A stretch of 35,106 nucleotides of DNA from an uncultured Hyphomicrobiales bacterium. GTDB taxonomy: Bacteria > Pseudomonadota > Alphaproteobacteria > Rhizobiales > Xanthobacteraceae. The notes below the pieces were generated by a model. The model was not told the DNA's origin. It made no database searches and worked only from the letters and a program-made list of their open reading frames with translations. Shown here piece after piece: positions 7,413 to 16,029 of the stretch. The stretch covers positions 1-35,106 of the forward strand of contig CAISIV010000039.1 of NCBI GenBank assembly GCA_903885555.1. The letters are read 5' to 3'. The translations under genes and the position numbers were made by a program. Every line of letters begins with the position of its first letter. Within the stretch, counting starts at the first letter, position 1.

Positions 7413-9331
7413 ACGGGCCAGCGTTCGCGCCAGGCTTCCAGCATCAGTACGTTCCACAACTGATACTGCCGGTTATGCCGGCCGCTGAGATGATCCTGCC
7501 AGCATTGGCGGACCTGTTGCACGTCGAGCAGTCCGGCTTCGCGCAGGCGCTGTTCCGACAACAGGCTTTCCGCCCAGTCGCGCAGCGGCCCGCGCAGCCA
7601 TTCGCCAAGCGGAATGCCGAAACCCATCTTCGGCCGCTCGATCAGTGCGCGCGGCATGCGGCGATACAGTACCTCGCGCAGCAGCCACTTGGTCGTGCCG
7701 TCGCGCAGTTTCATGTTGCGCGGCAGGCGCCAGGAGAATTCAACGACGCGATGATCGAGCAAAGGCACGCGCGCTTCGAGCGCGACGGCCATGCTGGCGC
7801 GGTCGACCTTGGTGAGGATGTCGTCGGGCAGGTATGTTTGAATGTCGGCAAGCTGCATGCGTTCGGTGAAGCCGCCGTTCAGCGCGCCGGGCCACGGCGC
7901 GCCTGCCGCTTCGGCTACGCCCGGCATCAACCAGGCAGTATCCCAATGACTGACGAGATGGCGATACATCGCCGCTTCGTCGCCAAGCCTGAGTACGGCA
8001 GCGAGTTTGTAGATCTTGTCGCCGATCTGGGTCGGCGTGTTGCGGCCGGCGCCAAAGGCCAGAAGCGATGTCCATTGATCGGCCGAAAGGCTCGTCAGCG
8101 CGCCCGATAGCAGTTTCCGCAACGGTCCGGGCAGCTTTTGCAACAGCGGCCAATAACGCGCGGCGAATTGATAGCGGTTATAGCCGGCAAACAGTTCATC
8201 GCCGCCGTCGCCTGACAGCGCGACCGTCACATGCTGCCGCGTCATCTGCGACACCAGGAAAGTCGGGATCTGCGAGGAGTCGGCGAAGGGCTCGTCGTAA
8301 TAGTCGGCGAGCTTGGGGATGACGTCGAGCGCCTGTTGCGGCGTGACGATCATCTCGGTGTGTTCGGTGCCGAGATGTCTGGCGACCGCGGCGGCGTAGC
8401 CGGCCTCGTTGAAGCCGGGCAGATCGAAACCGATTGAATAAGTGCGGACCGGTCCAGCGTTGGCCGTCTGCATCAGTGCTGCGACCGTTGAGGAGTCGAC
8501 GCCGCCGGACAGAAACGCGCCGACCGGCACGTCGGCGACCATGCGGCGGCGCACGGCATCCTGCAGCAGCGTTTCGAGTTGATCGGTCAACTCCGTATCG
8601 CTCGCGTGCAGCGGATTCGCGAGTCCGTCGCGCGCGACCTCGCGTGCGTCCCAGTATTTCTCGATGCGCGGTTCGCCGTTCACCGGCAAAGTCAGGATCG
8701 AGCCGGGTTCCAGCTTCTGTACCCCCTGATAGATCGTGTGCGGGGCGGGCACGTAATTGAGGCGCATGAAGGCGGCGACGGCGGAACGGTCGATGCGCGG
8801 CTGCCAGCCGGGATAGGTGCGCAGCGCCTTGAGCTCGGAGCCGAACAGGAACAGGCCGTCGAACTTTCCCCAATACAGCGGTTTGATGCCGAGCCGGTCG
8901 CGCACCAGCATCAGCGTGCGCTCCTTGCGATCCCAGATCCCGAGCGCGAACATGCCGATTAGGCGTTTGATGGTCGGAACGACGCCGTAAGCGGAGAATG
9001 CTTCGAGCATGACCTCGGTGTCGGAGGTGCTGCGGAATTTGACGCCGCGCGCTTCGAGCTCCAGGCGAAGCTCCTGAAAATTATAAACCTCGCCGTTGTA
9101 GGTGATGATGAAGCGGCCATCGGCCGAGGCCATCGGCTGGTGGCCGGCCGGCGATAGATCGACAATGGACAGGCGGCGGTGGGTGAGGGCGACGCCGGCC
9201 TCCGGGTCGCTCCAGACGCCGTGATCGTCGGGGCCGCGGTGGGCGAGGCAATCGCCCATGGCGCTGGCTGCGCGCTCAAGCGTCTCGCGCGAGCCGGCCG
9301 CCGAATTCAGAACGCCTGCGATGCCGCACAT
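7409..9331 (-). CDS. Asparagine synthase-type glutamine amidotransferase (AsnB/WbpS-like)
   Basis: This 640-residue cytoplasmic protein couples glutamine hydrolysis to ATP-dependent amidation. I start it at the ATG at 9331 because this exposes Cys2 (MCGIAG), the class II amidotransferase nucleophile. A GTG ten codons upstream (9361) would bury it. The N-terminal domain has HRGPDD, HRRLSIVD and YNGEVYN segments. The synthetase domain has the PP-loop SGGVDSS at 275-281 and later ALSGDGGDELFAGY. Length and architecture fit AsnB, but homologues in glycan loci, such as WbpS, amidate uronic-acid sugars. Placement beside UDP-HexNAc dehydrogenase and epimerase genes makes that role plausible. It lies alone on the minus strand, convergent with the NusG-like gene and divergent from the GT4 gene. 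Confidence 0.9.
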   Translation of the reverse strand: MCGIAGVLNSAAGSRETLERAASAMGDCLAHRGPDDHGVWSDPEAGVALTHRRLSIVDLSPAGHQPMASADGRFIITYNGEVYNFQELRLELEARGVKFRSTSDTEVMLEAFSAYGVVPTIKRLIGMFALGIWDRKERTLMLVRDRLGIKPLYWGKFDGLFLFGSELKALRTYPGWQPRIDRSAVAAFMRLNYVPAPHTIYQGVQKLEPGSILTLPVNGEPRIEKYWDAREVARDGLANPLHASDTELTDQLETLLQDAVRRRMVADVPVGAFLSGGVDSSTVAALMQTANAGPVRTYSIGFDLPGFNEAGYAAAVARHLGTEHTEMIVTPQQALDVIPKLADYYDEPFADSSQIPTFLVSQMTRQHVTVALSGDGGDELFAGYNRYQFAARYWPLLQKLPGPLRKLLSGALTSLSADQWTSLLAFGAGRNTPTQIGDKIYKLAAVLRLGDEAAMYRHLVSHWDTAWLMPGVAEAAGAPWPGALNGGFTERMQLADIQTYLPDDILTKVDRASMAVALEARVPLLDHRVVEFSWRLPRNMKLRDGTTKWLLREVLYRRMPRALIERPKMGFGIPLGEWLRGPLRDWAESLLSEQRLREAGLLDVQQVRQCWQDHLSGRHNRQYQLWNVLMLEAWRERWPV

Positions 9332-9372
9332 TATCCAAATCCGGGGACTTCGAATTAGCACTGTCGGGCGAA

Positions 9373-9388
9373 CATGCTAGAAGGCATG
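9373..9388. repeat. Small inverted repeat between divergent asnB-like and GT4 genes
   Basis: CATGC (9373-9377) and GCATG (9384-9388) form a 5-bp inverted repeat with a 6-bp spacer, in the middle of the 95-bp region that must hold both divergent promoters. It could be an operator half-site pair but is short enough to be chance. I could not identify convincing -35/-10 pairs here. Confidence 0.2.
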
Positions 9389-9426
9389 CGACACCCGGCA
9401 TAGGACAGTTTCGCTCGGAAAAATCA

Positions 9427-10599
9427 ATGGCTTCGACCGTAATGCCGCGTGCAAATGAGTCCGTTCGGCCAGTGCTGGTCTATCTGGTGACCGAGGACTG
9501 GTACTTCCTGTCGCACCGCCTGCCGATGGCCTGCGCCGCTCTGCGCGCCGGCTATGAAGTGCACGTTGCCACAAACGTCGTGGACGGCGGCGCGGCCATC
9601 GAAGGCTACGGCTTCAAGCTGCATCCTTTGAACTGGCGGCGCGGCAGCGCGCATCCACGGGACCTCATCCGCATCATCGGCGAAATCCGCGCACTCTATA
9701 AGCGGCTGAAGCCTGACCTCGTGCATCACGTCGGGGTGCAGCCGGCGATCATCGGCGCCATCGCCGGCATCGGCCTGCCGGTCGTCAAGCTGCATGCGAT
9801 GGCGGGGCTTGGCTTCGCCTTCACGTCGAAGACGCTGCGGGCGAAGGTGACGGGCTTTGCCATGCGGCTATTGATGCGCGCGCTGCTCAACCGGCCACGC
9901 AACGCGGTGCTTGTGCAGAACCCGGACGACCGCGCCGCGGTGGCGGCGCTTGGCATTTCGCCGGTGCGGATATTTCTTATTCCGGGTTCGGGTGTCGATA
10001 CCGACGCTCTGGTGCCGATGCCGGAGCCTGCCGGTGTCATGACGGTTGGTTATGTCGGGCGGCTGCTGGCGGACAAGGGCGTGCGCTCGCTGGTCGAAGC
10101 GCATGCGCTTCTTGCCGCGCGCGGCCGCGACATTCGTTTCGTTCTGGCGGGCGAACCCGATCCCGCCAATCCGGCGTCGATCCCGCAAAGCGAAATCGAT
10201 TCCTGGAAACAGATCGCAGGTCTCGACGTGCGCGGCCACATTGACGACATCCGCGAGGTCTGGGCGATCTCGCATATCGCCGTGCTGCCGTCGCGGCGCG
10301 AAGGCCTGCCGAAAAGTCTGCTTGAGGCCGCGGCTTGTGGCCGTCCGATTGTCGCGACCGATGTACCGGGCTGCCGCGAGATCGCGCGGGCCAATGTCAA
10401 CGCCTTGCTGGTGCCGGCCGATGACGCCGCGGCGCTGGCGGAAGTCATAGATCGTCTCGCGGCGAACCGCGAAATGCGGCTGCGTTTCGGCGCGGCTGGG
10501 CGCGCGATGGTCGAGGCGGAATTCTCGGAAACACGGATCGGCGAGGCCATCGTGGCGCTGTACGCCAAGCTGCTGGACCGGGCGGCCAAGCCCGTCTAA
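9427..10599 (+). CDS. Family 4 glycosyltransferase (GT-B fold)
   Basis: This is a 390-residue cytoplasmic glycosyltransferase. The N-terminal acceptor domain has VTEDWYFLSHRLPMA (residues 21-35) and VHHVGVQPAIIG around 99-110, a pattern found in GT4 enzymes such as WbpT- and PglA-like transferases that act on lipid-linked sugars after the first HexNAc. The donor domain has GYVGRLLADKG (208-218) and the retaining-GT4 EX7E motif from E292 to E300. A GGAAA at 9417-9421 supports the ATG at 9427. It leads the long plus-strand run into the UDP-sugar genes, with only 25 bp to the dehydrogenase. The sugar transferred is unknown; a HexNAc or uronic acid made by the neighbours is a reasonable guess. 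Confidence 0.87.
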   Translation: MASTVMPRANESVRPVLVYLVTEDWYFLSHRLPMACAALRAGYEVHVATNVVDGGAAIEGYGFKLHPLNWRRGSAHPRDLIRIIGEIRALYKRLKPDLVHHVGVQPAIIGAIAGIGLPVVKLHAMAGLGFAFTSKTLRAKVTGFAMRLLMRALLNRPRNAVLVQNPDDRAAVAALGISPVRIFLIPGSGVDTDALVPMPEPAGVMTVGYVGRLLADKGVRSLVEAHALLAARGRDIRFVLAGEPDPANPASIPQSEIDSWKQIAGLDVRGHIDDIREVWAISHIAVLPSRREGLPKSLLEAAACGRPIVATDVPGCREIARANVNALLVPADDAAALAEVIDRLAANREMRLRFGAAGRAMVEAEFSETRIGEAIVALYAKLLDRAAKPV

Positions 10600-10624
10600 A
10601 CAGCCTGAAATTCCGGGAGCAAGC

Positions 10625-11905
10625 GTGGCGCAGACCAGAAAAATCGCGGTGATCGGGCTTGGCTACGTCGGCCTGCCGGTGGCCGTGGCGTTTGCGCGCG
10701 CCGGAAGCGCTGTGATCGGCTTCGATATCAACGAGAAGCGGATCGAGGAATTGCGCGCCGGCCACGACCGCACCCGCGAAGTCGAGCCTGCCGATTTAAA
10801 ACTCGCCACGCTGCGCTACGAGAGCGATCCGGCGCAACTGGTCGATGCGGACTTCTACATCGTCACCGTGCCGACGCCGATTGACGATCAACGGCGTCCG
10901 GATCTCGGCGCCATGCTCGGCGCCTCGAAAACCGTCGGCACCGTGCTCAAGCGCGGCGATATCGTCGTCTACGAGTCGACGGTCTATCCCGGCGCGGTCG
11001 AGGAAGAATGCATTCCGATACTGGAAAAATATTCGGGCCTCACGGCGGGCCCGGATTTTTCCGTCGGCTATTCTCCCGAGCGCATCAATCCCGGCGACAA
11101 GAATCATCGCTTCGAGACCATCACCAAGGTCGTCTCCGCGCTCGACGCGCGCACACTCGACATTGTCGCCGAGGTGTACGGCTCGGTGGTGACGGCGGGC
11201 ATTCATCGCGCGCCGTCCATCAAGGTAGCGGAAGCCGCCAAGGTGATCGAGAACACGCAACGCGATCTCAACATCGCCTTTATGAACGAACTGTCGGCGA
11301 TTTTCCGCACACTCGACATCGACACCGGCGACGTATTGGCGGCGGCGGCGACCAAATGGAATTTCATGAAGTTCGAGCCGGGGCTGGTTGGCGGCCACTG
11401 CATCGGCGTCGATCCCTATTATCTGACGCACCGCGCCGAAAAGGCCGGCTATCGTCCCGAGATCATTCTGGCCGGCCGCCATATCAACGATGGTATGGGC
11501 GAGCATGTCGCGCAGGAATGCATCAAGGCCCTGGGCGCGGGGGCGACCAAGGCGACGGTGACGATCCTCGGCCTGACGTTCAAGGAGAACGTCCCCGACA
11601 TCCGCAATTCCAAGGTCGTCGATATCGCGCGGGCGCTGGATCGTGCCGGGGTCGCGGTGCAGATCAACGACCCTTTCGCGCTGGCGGACGAGGCGGTCCA
11701 TGAATACGGATTGATACTGACGCCGTTCGACAAACTGGCGCCGGCCGACGCCGTGATCCTGGCGGTGGCGCATCAGGACTATGTCAAAGGCGGCTGGCCG
11801 ATGATGGCAAAGCTGCTCAAGGGCGGGCAGGGCGTCGTGCTCGACGTGAAATCTAAGCTCGATCGCACGCAAAAACCCGCCGGCGTCGCGCTATGGCGGC
11901 TATAA
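10625..11905 (+). CDS. UDP-N-acetylhexosamine 6-dehydrogenase (WbpA/TviB-type)
   Basis: This 426-residue cytoplasmic enzyme should oxidise the C6 hydroxyl of UDP-GlcNAc (or UDP-GalNAc) to the carboxylate with two NAD+. It has the NAD fold GLGYVGLP at 11-18, GYSPERINPGD at 148-158, and the active-site cysteine C259 within GGHCIGVDPYY at 256-266. The last motif distinguishes the UDP-HexNAc dehydrogenases from UDP-glucose dehydrogenases, which have a GxCFPKD-type site. The start is GTG at 10625 with a GGGAG upstream at good spacing. It is followed after 30 bp by a UDP-uronate 4-epimerase. The product could serve that epimerase (Vi-antigen type) or the WbpB/WbpE-like pair downstream. Confidence 0.9.
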   Translation: MAQTRKIAVIGLGYVGLPVAVAFARAGSAVIGFDINEKRIEELRAGHDRTREVEPADLKLATLRYESDPAQLVDADFYIVTVPTPIDDQRRPDLGAMLGASKTVGTVLKRGDIVVYESTVYPGAVEEECIPILEKYSGLTAGPDFSVGYSPERINPGDKNHRFETITKVVSALDARTLDIVAEVYGSVVTAGIHRAPSIKVAEAAKVIENTQRDLNIAFMNELSAIFRTLDIDTGDVLAAAATKWNFMKFEPGLVGGHCIGVDPYYLTHRAEKAGYRPEIILAGRHINDGMGEHVAQECIKALGAGATKATVTILGLTFKENVPDIRNSKVVDIARALDRAGVAVQINDPFALADEAVHEYGLILTPFDKLAPADAVILAVAHQDYVKGGWPMMAKLLKGGQGVVLDVKSKLDRTQKPAGVALWRL

Positions 11906-11935
11906 TGCGGGTCATGACTTTGCGGAATCGCCACA

Positions 11936-12955
11936 ATGACTGACGCTCCCATCCTGGTGACGGGTGCCGCGGGCTTCATCGGCTTTCACGTCGCCCGCCG
12001 GCTGCTGCAAAGCGGCAAGGCGGTGGTCGGGCTCGACAACCTCAACGCCTACTACGATCCAAAACTCAAGGATGCGCGGCTCGCCGAACTCGGCAAGCTC
12101 AAGGGCTTCGAGTTCGTCCGGCTCGATCTGGCTGACCGCGCCGAAATAGCACGTCTGTTTACGAAGCGCCGATTTCCTTATGTCGTGCATCTTGCGGCGC
12201 AGGCCGGCGTGCGGCATTCGCTGGTCGACCCGCACGCCTATATCGATTCCAACATTGTCGGCTTCACCAATATTCTCGAAGGCTGCCGCCACCATGGCTG
12301 CCAGCATCTGCTGTATGCGTCGTCTTCGTCGGTCTACGGCTCGAACACCAAGATGCCGTTCTCGATTCACGAGAACGTCGATCATCCGCTGAGCCTCTAC
12401 GGCGCGTCGAAGAAGGCCAACGAGCTGATGGCGCATTCCTACGCGCATCTGTTCAAGCTGCCGACGACGGGCCTGCGGTTCTTTACCGTCTACGGTCCGT
12501 GGGGTCGCCCCGACATGGCGATGTGGATTTTCGCCAAGGCGATTGCCGCCGGCGAGCCGATCCTGCTGTTCAATCACGGCAACATGCAGCGCGACTTCAC
12601 GTACGTTGACGACGTGGTCGAGTCGATCGAGCGGCTGGTCGGCCGTCCGCCGTCGGGCAATCCGAACTATTCGGGCGATGCACCAGATCCCGGCTCCAGT
12701 TCGGCGCCGTGGCGGGTCTACAATATCGGGAACAACAATCCGGTCGAGTTGCTCGAGGTCGTGCGGTTGCTGGAAGAAAAGCTCGGCAAGAAAGCCATTC
12801 GTGAACTGGTGCCGATGCAGCCGGGCGACGTGCCGGCGACCTTCGCCAATGTCGACGACCTGATGCGCGACGTCGACTTCAAGCCGGCGACTCCGATTGC
12901 CGACGGCATCGGTCGGTTCATCGACTGGTATCGTTCCTACCACGGGCTGATATAG
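11936..12955 (+). CDS. UDP-uronate 4-epimerase, LspL/UDP-glucuronate 4-epimerase-like (SDR family)
   Basis: This is a 339-residue extended SDR enzyme. It has the NAD-binding GAAGFIG at residues 10-16, the SSSVYG segment ending at 135, the catalytic YxxxK as Y155 and K159, and GPWGRPDMA at 187-195. That last segment is typical of enzymes that flip C4 of UDP-glucuronate to UDP-galacturonate. No UDP-glucose dehydrogenase is in view, and the gene directly upstream makes a UDP-HexNAc uronate, so the true substrate may be UDP-GlcNAcA, as for TviC. The SD of the next gene (GGGGA at 12955-12959) touches its stop codon, so translation is probably coupled to gmd. Confidence 0.86.
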   Translation: MTDAPILVTGAAGFIGFHVARRLLQSGKAVVGLDNLNAYYDPKLKDARLAELGKLKGFEFVRLDLADRAEIARLFTKRRFPYVVHLAAQAGVRHSLVDPHAYIDSNIVGFTNILEGCRHHGCQHLLYASSSSVYGSNTKMPFSIHENVDHPLSLYGASKKANELMAHSYAHLFKLPTTGLRFFTVYGPWGRPDMAMWIFAKAIAAGEPILLFNHGNMQRDFTYVDDVVESIERLVGRPPSGNPNYSGDAPDPGSSSAPWRVYNIGNNNPVELLEVVRLLEEKLGKKAIRELVPMQPGDVPATFANVDDLMRDVDFKPATPIADGIGRFIDWYRSYHGLI

Positions 12956-12965
12956 GGGACGACCG

Positions 12966-14015
12966 ATGGCCGACAAGATTGCGCTGATCACCGGCGTCAC
13001 GGGACAGGACGGTGCCTATCTCGCAGAACTTCTGCTGGGTAAGGGCTATGTCGTCCATGGCGTCAAGCGCCGCTCGTCGTCGCTCAACACCGACCGCGTC
13101 GACCATCTCTATCTCGACCCACATGTCGAGAACGGCAAATTCTTTCTGCACTACGGTGACATGACGGATGCGACCAACCTGATCCGTCTGATTCAGGAAA
13201 CGCAGCCGACCGAGATCTATAATCTCGCCGCGCAAAGCCACGTGCAAGTAAGTTTCGAAACGCCGGAATACACCGCCAATGCCGACGGCCTCGGCACATT
13301 GCGGCTGCTGGAAGCGCTACGAATCCTGCGTATGGAACGCAGCGTGCGGTTCTATCAGGCGTCGACCTCGGAGATGTTCGGCAATTCGCCGCCTCCGCAG
13401 AACGAGAAGACGTCTTTTGCGCCGCGCAGTCCCTATGCCGCCGCCAAACTCTACGCCTACTGGATCACGGTGAACTACCGCGAGGCCTACGGCATCCATG
13501 CGTCGAACGGGATCCTGTTCAATCACGAGAGCCCGGTGCGGGGCGAAACCTTCGTGACGCGCAAGATTTCGCGCGCGGTCGCCGCGATCGAGGCTGGCAA
13601 GCAGGAACAGCTCTTTATCGGCAATCTGAATGCGCGCCGCGACTGGGGCCATGCCCGCGACTATGTCGAGGGCATGTGGGCGATGTTGCAGCAGCCGCAG
13701 CCCGACGACTATGTGCTGGCGACCGGCGAGGCGCATTCGGTGCGCGAATTCGTCGAACGCGCTTTTGCCGTTGTCGGCCGCCGCATCACATGGCGCGGTG
13801 AGGGCGTGAACGAAATCGGCATCGACGAGGCTAGCGGCAAGGAATTGATCAAGATCGATCCGCGCTATTTCCGGCCGACCGAAGTGGATGCGCTGGTCGG
13901 CGATGCGTCGAAGGCACGTGCCAGGCTGAAGTGGCAGCATAAGGTCAAGTTTGACGAATTGGTTGTCGAATTGGTGACCAGCGACCTAAAGGCAGCCGGC
14001 GTTACCCTGCGTTGA
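12966..14015 (+). CDS. gmd: GDP-mannose 4,6-dehydratase
   Basis: This enzyme converts GDP-D-mannose to GDP-4-keto-6-deoxymannose, the precursor of GDP-rhamnose, GDP-fucose or perosamine. The 349-residue protein has [11 protein letters not shown] at 10-20, the GMD-specific KRRSSSLNT segment near 35-42, STSEMFG at 133-139 and the catalytic Y157/K161, with E136 in the place of the active-site glutamate. [15 protein letters not shown] follows at about 186-200, as expected. It sits 10 bp after the epimerase with an excellent ribosome binding site. No GDP-4-keto-6-deoxymannose reductase, epimerase or aminotransferase of the perosamine type is certain in this window, so the final sugar cannot be named. 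GDP-mannose can come from ManC at 23775-25187. Confidence 0.94.
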   Translation: MADKIALITGVTGQDGAYLAELLLGKGYVVHGVKRRSSSLNTDRVDHLYLDPHVENGKFFLHYGDMTDATNLIRLIQETQPTEIYNLAAQSHVQVSFETPEYTANADGLGTLRLLEALRILRMERSVRFYQASTSEMFGNSPPPQNEKTSFAPRSPYAAAKLYAYWITVNYREAYGIHASNGILFNHESPVRGETFVTRKISRAVAAIEAGKQEQLFIGNLNARRDWGHARDYVEGMWAMLQQPQPDDYVLATGEAHSVREFVERAFAVVGRRITWRGEGVNEIGIDEASGKELIKIDPRYFRPTEVDALVGDASKARARLKWQHKVKFDELVVELVTSDLKAAGVTLR

Positions 14016-14016
14016 T

Positions 14017-14045
14017 TTGGACGGTGCGCCTCAACGGCCTATATT
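14017..14045 (+). promoter_or_regulatory. Candidate sigma-70-type promoter before the transaldolase gene
   Basis: TTGGAC (14017-14022) and TATATT (14040-14045) are separated by exactly 17 bp and start one base after the gmd stop codon. The next gene starts at 14085 after AGGA at 14076-14079. This suggests that transaldolase and perhaps the genes after it can be transcribed independently of the upstream glycan operon. Confidence 0.5.
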
Positions 14046-14084
14046 GCGCCGGAACGAAGCGCGCAGAATGAAGTTAGGACCATC

Positions 14085-14837
14085 ATGACCGCTCCCACGC
14101 TCAACAGCCTGAAAGTCAAACTGTTCACCGATGGCGCCGACAAGGCGCAGATCGTGGATATGGCCAAGCAGTCGTGGATTGCAGGCTTCACCACCAATCC
14201 TTCGCTGCTCAAGAAGGCCGGCGTCAGCGACTACGAGGCGTTCGGCCGCGACCTGGTGGCGGCGGTGCCGGACCGGCACATTTCGTTCGAAGTATTTTCC
14301 GACGATATTCCGGAGATGATCGCGCAGGCGCGCGTCATCACCACGTGGGGCAAGAACGTCTTCGTCAAGCTGCCGGTGACGACGACGCGTGCCGAGCCGC
14401 TGTACGATACGGTGCGTGCGCTGTCGCGCGACGGCGTCAAGATCAACCTGACCGCGATCTTTACGGCGGAGCAGGCGGCTCGCGGCATCGAGGCGCTGGA
14501 TGGCGGCGCGTCGTCAGTGGTGTCGGTGTTTGCCGGCCGCCTGGCCGATTTCGGTTACGATTACCGTCCGATCATGCAGGACGCGGTCGCGCTCTCGCGC
14601 AAGACCAAGAACGTCGAGATCATCTGGGCATCCACGCGCGAAGTGTTCAACGTGATCGAGGCCGACGCCATGGGCTGCCAGATCATCACCGCGCCGGCCG
14701 ACGTGCTCAAGAAGCTGCCGTCGCTGGGGACGAAGACGGGAGCGGAGCTCTCGCTCGGCGCGGTAAAGTCGTTCCGTGAGGACGCCATCGCCGCGGGTCT
14801 GCGACTGGACGTGCCGGGCTCGCGCGCGGCTGAGTAA
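14085..14837 (+). CDS. Transaldolase / fructose-6-phosphate aldolase family protein
   Basis: This 250-residue class I aldolase is related to TalB/FSA. It shows LFTDGA (with D16), GFTTNPSLLKKAG at about 34-46 and the Schiff-base lysine K95 in VFVKLP, followed by NLTAIF and a SVFAGR segment. These are the standard motifs of the short transaldolase/FSA group, although it is longer than the roughly 215-220 residues usual there. It may move dihydroxyacetone units between fructose 6-phosphate and erythrose 4-phosphate to give sedoheptulose 7-phosphate, the starting point of the heptose branch that uses HldE. Whether it is a transaldolase or an F6P aldolase cannot be told from the sequence alone. 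It has its own candidate promoter. Confidence 0.85.
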   Translation: MTAPTLNSLKVKLFTDGADKAQIVDMAKQSWIAGFTTNPSLLKKAGVSDYEAFGRDLVAAVPDRHISFEVFSDDIPEMIAQARVITTWGKNVFVKLPVTTTRAEPLYDTVRALSRDGVKINLTAIFTAEQAARGIEALDGGASSVVSVFAGRLADFGYDYRPIMQDAVALSRKTKNVEIIWASTREVFNVIEADAMGCQIITAPADVLKKLPSLGTKTGAELSLGAVKSFREDAIAAGLRLDVPGSRAAE

Positions 14838-15004
14838 GAAGTCCTCCGGTACCGCTGCGCCGGCGCTATTAAGCCTAATCGGCCGCCTGTAACGCTTTGA
14901 ATCAAAACGTGTTCGTGACCGATTTTCACAGGGTCGCCAGCCGCGTAAGCCCATGCTAGGTGAAGCCGGGGCTCAATTAACGGATTCAGGGGACATCGGA
15001 AACG

Positions 15005-16003
15005 ATGACGCAGGCTGCAGTACCGAGTTCGGATCGATCGTTGCGCGTCGGCGTTGTTGGCGTCGGCGTCATGGGCAGCAATCATGCCCGCGTGTTTGCC
15101 GGTTTGCCCGGCGTTGAACTGGTTGGCGTCGCCGATCCGGATAGCAAGCAAGCTGACTTCGTCGCCAAGACGCTGGGCTGCGCCGCTGTCGCGACCGTCG
15201 ACGAGTTGCTCGATCTGAAACTCGACGCCGTCACCATCGCCGGCCCCACCCATCTGCATCGCGATATCGCGCTTGCCTGCATCGAGCGCGGCGTCCACGT
15301 CCTGGTGGAAAAGCCGATCGCTTCGTCTGTCGAAGAAGGCAACGAAATCATCGCCGCAGCGCGCCGCGCCAAGGTCACCTTGATGGTCGGGCACGTTGAG
15401 CGCTTCAATCCGGCGGTCGAAGCGATCAAGGAAGCGATCCGCGGCGAAGATATCCTGTCGATTGCGATCACGCGTGTCGGTCCGTTTCCGCCGCGCATGT
15501 CGAATGTCGGCGTCGTCATCGATCTCGCCGTGCACGACATCGACCTGATCCGCTGGTTCACCGATTCCGATATCGTCGATGTGCAGCCGCAGGTCTCTAG
15601 CGCGGTCGCCGAGCGCGAGGATATCGCGCTACTTCAATTCCGTACGGCCTCCGGTGTGCTCGCGCATATCAACACCAACTGGCTGACGCCGTTCAAGGCG
15701 CGCAACGTCATCGTCGCGACGCGCGGCAAATATGTGCAGGCCGATCTGCTCACCCGTCAGGTGACGGAATGCTTCGGCTTCCAGCCCGACGGCAGCTACT
15801 CGATGCGGCATCTGTCGGTCGGTCATGCCGAGCCGTTACGTGCCGAGCTTCTCGCCTTTATGAGCGCGGTGCGTTCCGGCGAACCGCCGGCGGTGACCGG
15901 TGAACAAGGCGTCGCCAGTCTCGCCATCGCCATTCAATGCCTCGATGCGCGCCCCGCCAGCGCGCCCGCGAAACGCAAAGGCCCGCGCGCCGTCGCCGGC
16001 TGA
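15005..16003 (+). CDS. Gfo/Idh/MocA family NAD-dependent sugar dehydrogenase (WbpB/WlbA-like)
   Basis: This 332-residue oxidoreductase has an N-terminal Rossmann fold with VGVVGVGVMGSNHA (15-28), the EKP motif at 102-104, GHVERFNPA at 129-137 and the catalytic-type DLAVHDIDL at 173-181. In glycan loci such enzymes oxidise C3 of UDP-GlcNAcA, giving the 3-keto sugar used by a WbpE-type aminotransferase, and exactly such a gene follows 26 bp downstream. The 167-bp upstream gap holds no gene I can see; GGA immediately before the ATG serves as the ribosome binding site. The C-terminus is basic and proline-rich after about residue 315 and probably disordered. Other sugar or inositol substrates remain possible, since this superfamily is broad. 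Confidence 0.83.
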   Translation: MTQAAVPSSDRSLRVGVVGVGVMGSNHARVFAGLPGVELVGVADPDSKQADFVAKTLGCAAVATVDELLDLKLDAVTIAGPTHLHRDIALACIERGVHVLVEKPIASSVEEGNEIIAAARRAKVTLMVGHVERFNPAVEAIKEAIRGEDILSIAITRVGPFPPRMSNVGVVIDLAVHDIDLIRWFTDSDIVDVQPQVSSAVAEREDIALLQFRTASGVLAHINTNWLTPFKARNVIVATRGKYVQADLLTRQVTECFGFQPDGSYSMRHLSVGHAEPLRAELLAFMSAVRSGEPPAVTGEQGVASLAIAIQCLDARPASAPAKRKGPRAVAG

Positions 16004-16029
16004 TCGCGCGCCCTTCCAGCTCGGACTTG

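Noticed and set aside
15937-16029. N-terminal extension of the aminotransferase frame
   Set aside because: These 31 codons overlap the end of the upstream dehydrogenase gene, are arginine-rich, and precede the normal family start at 16030.
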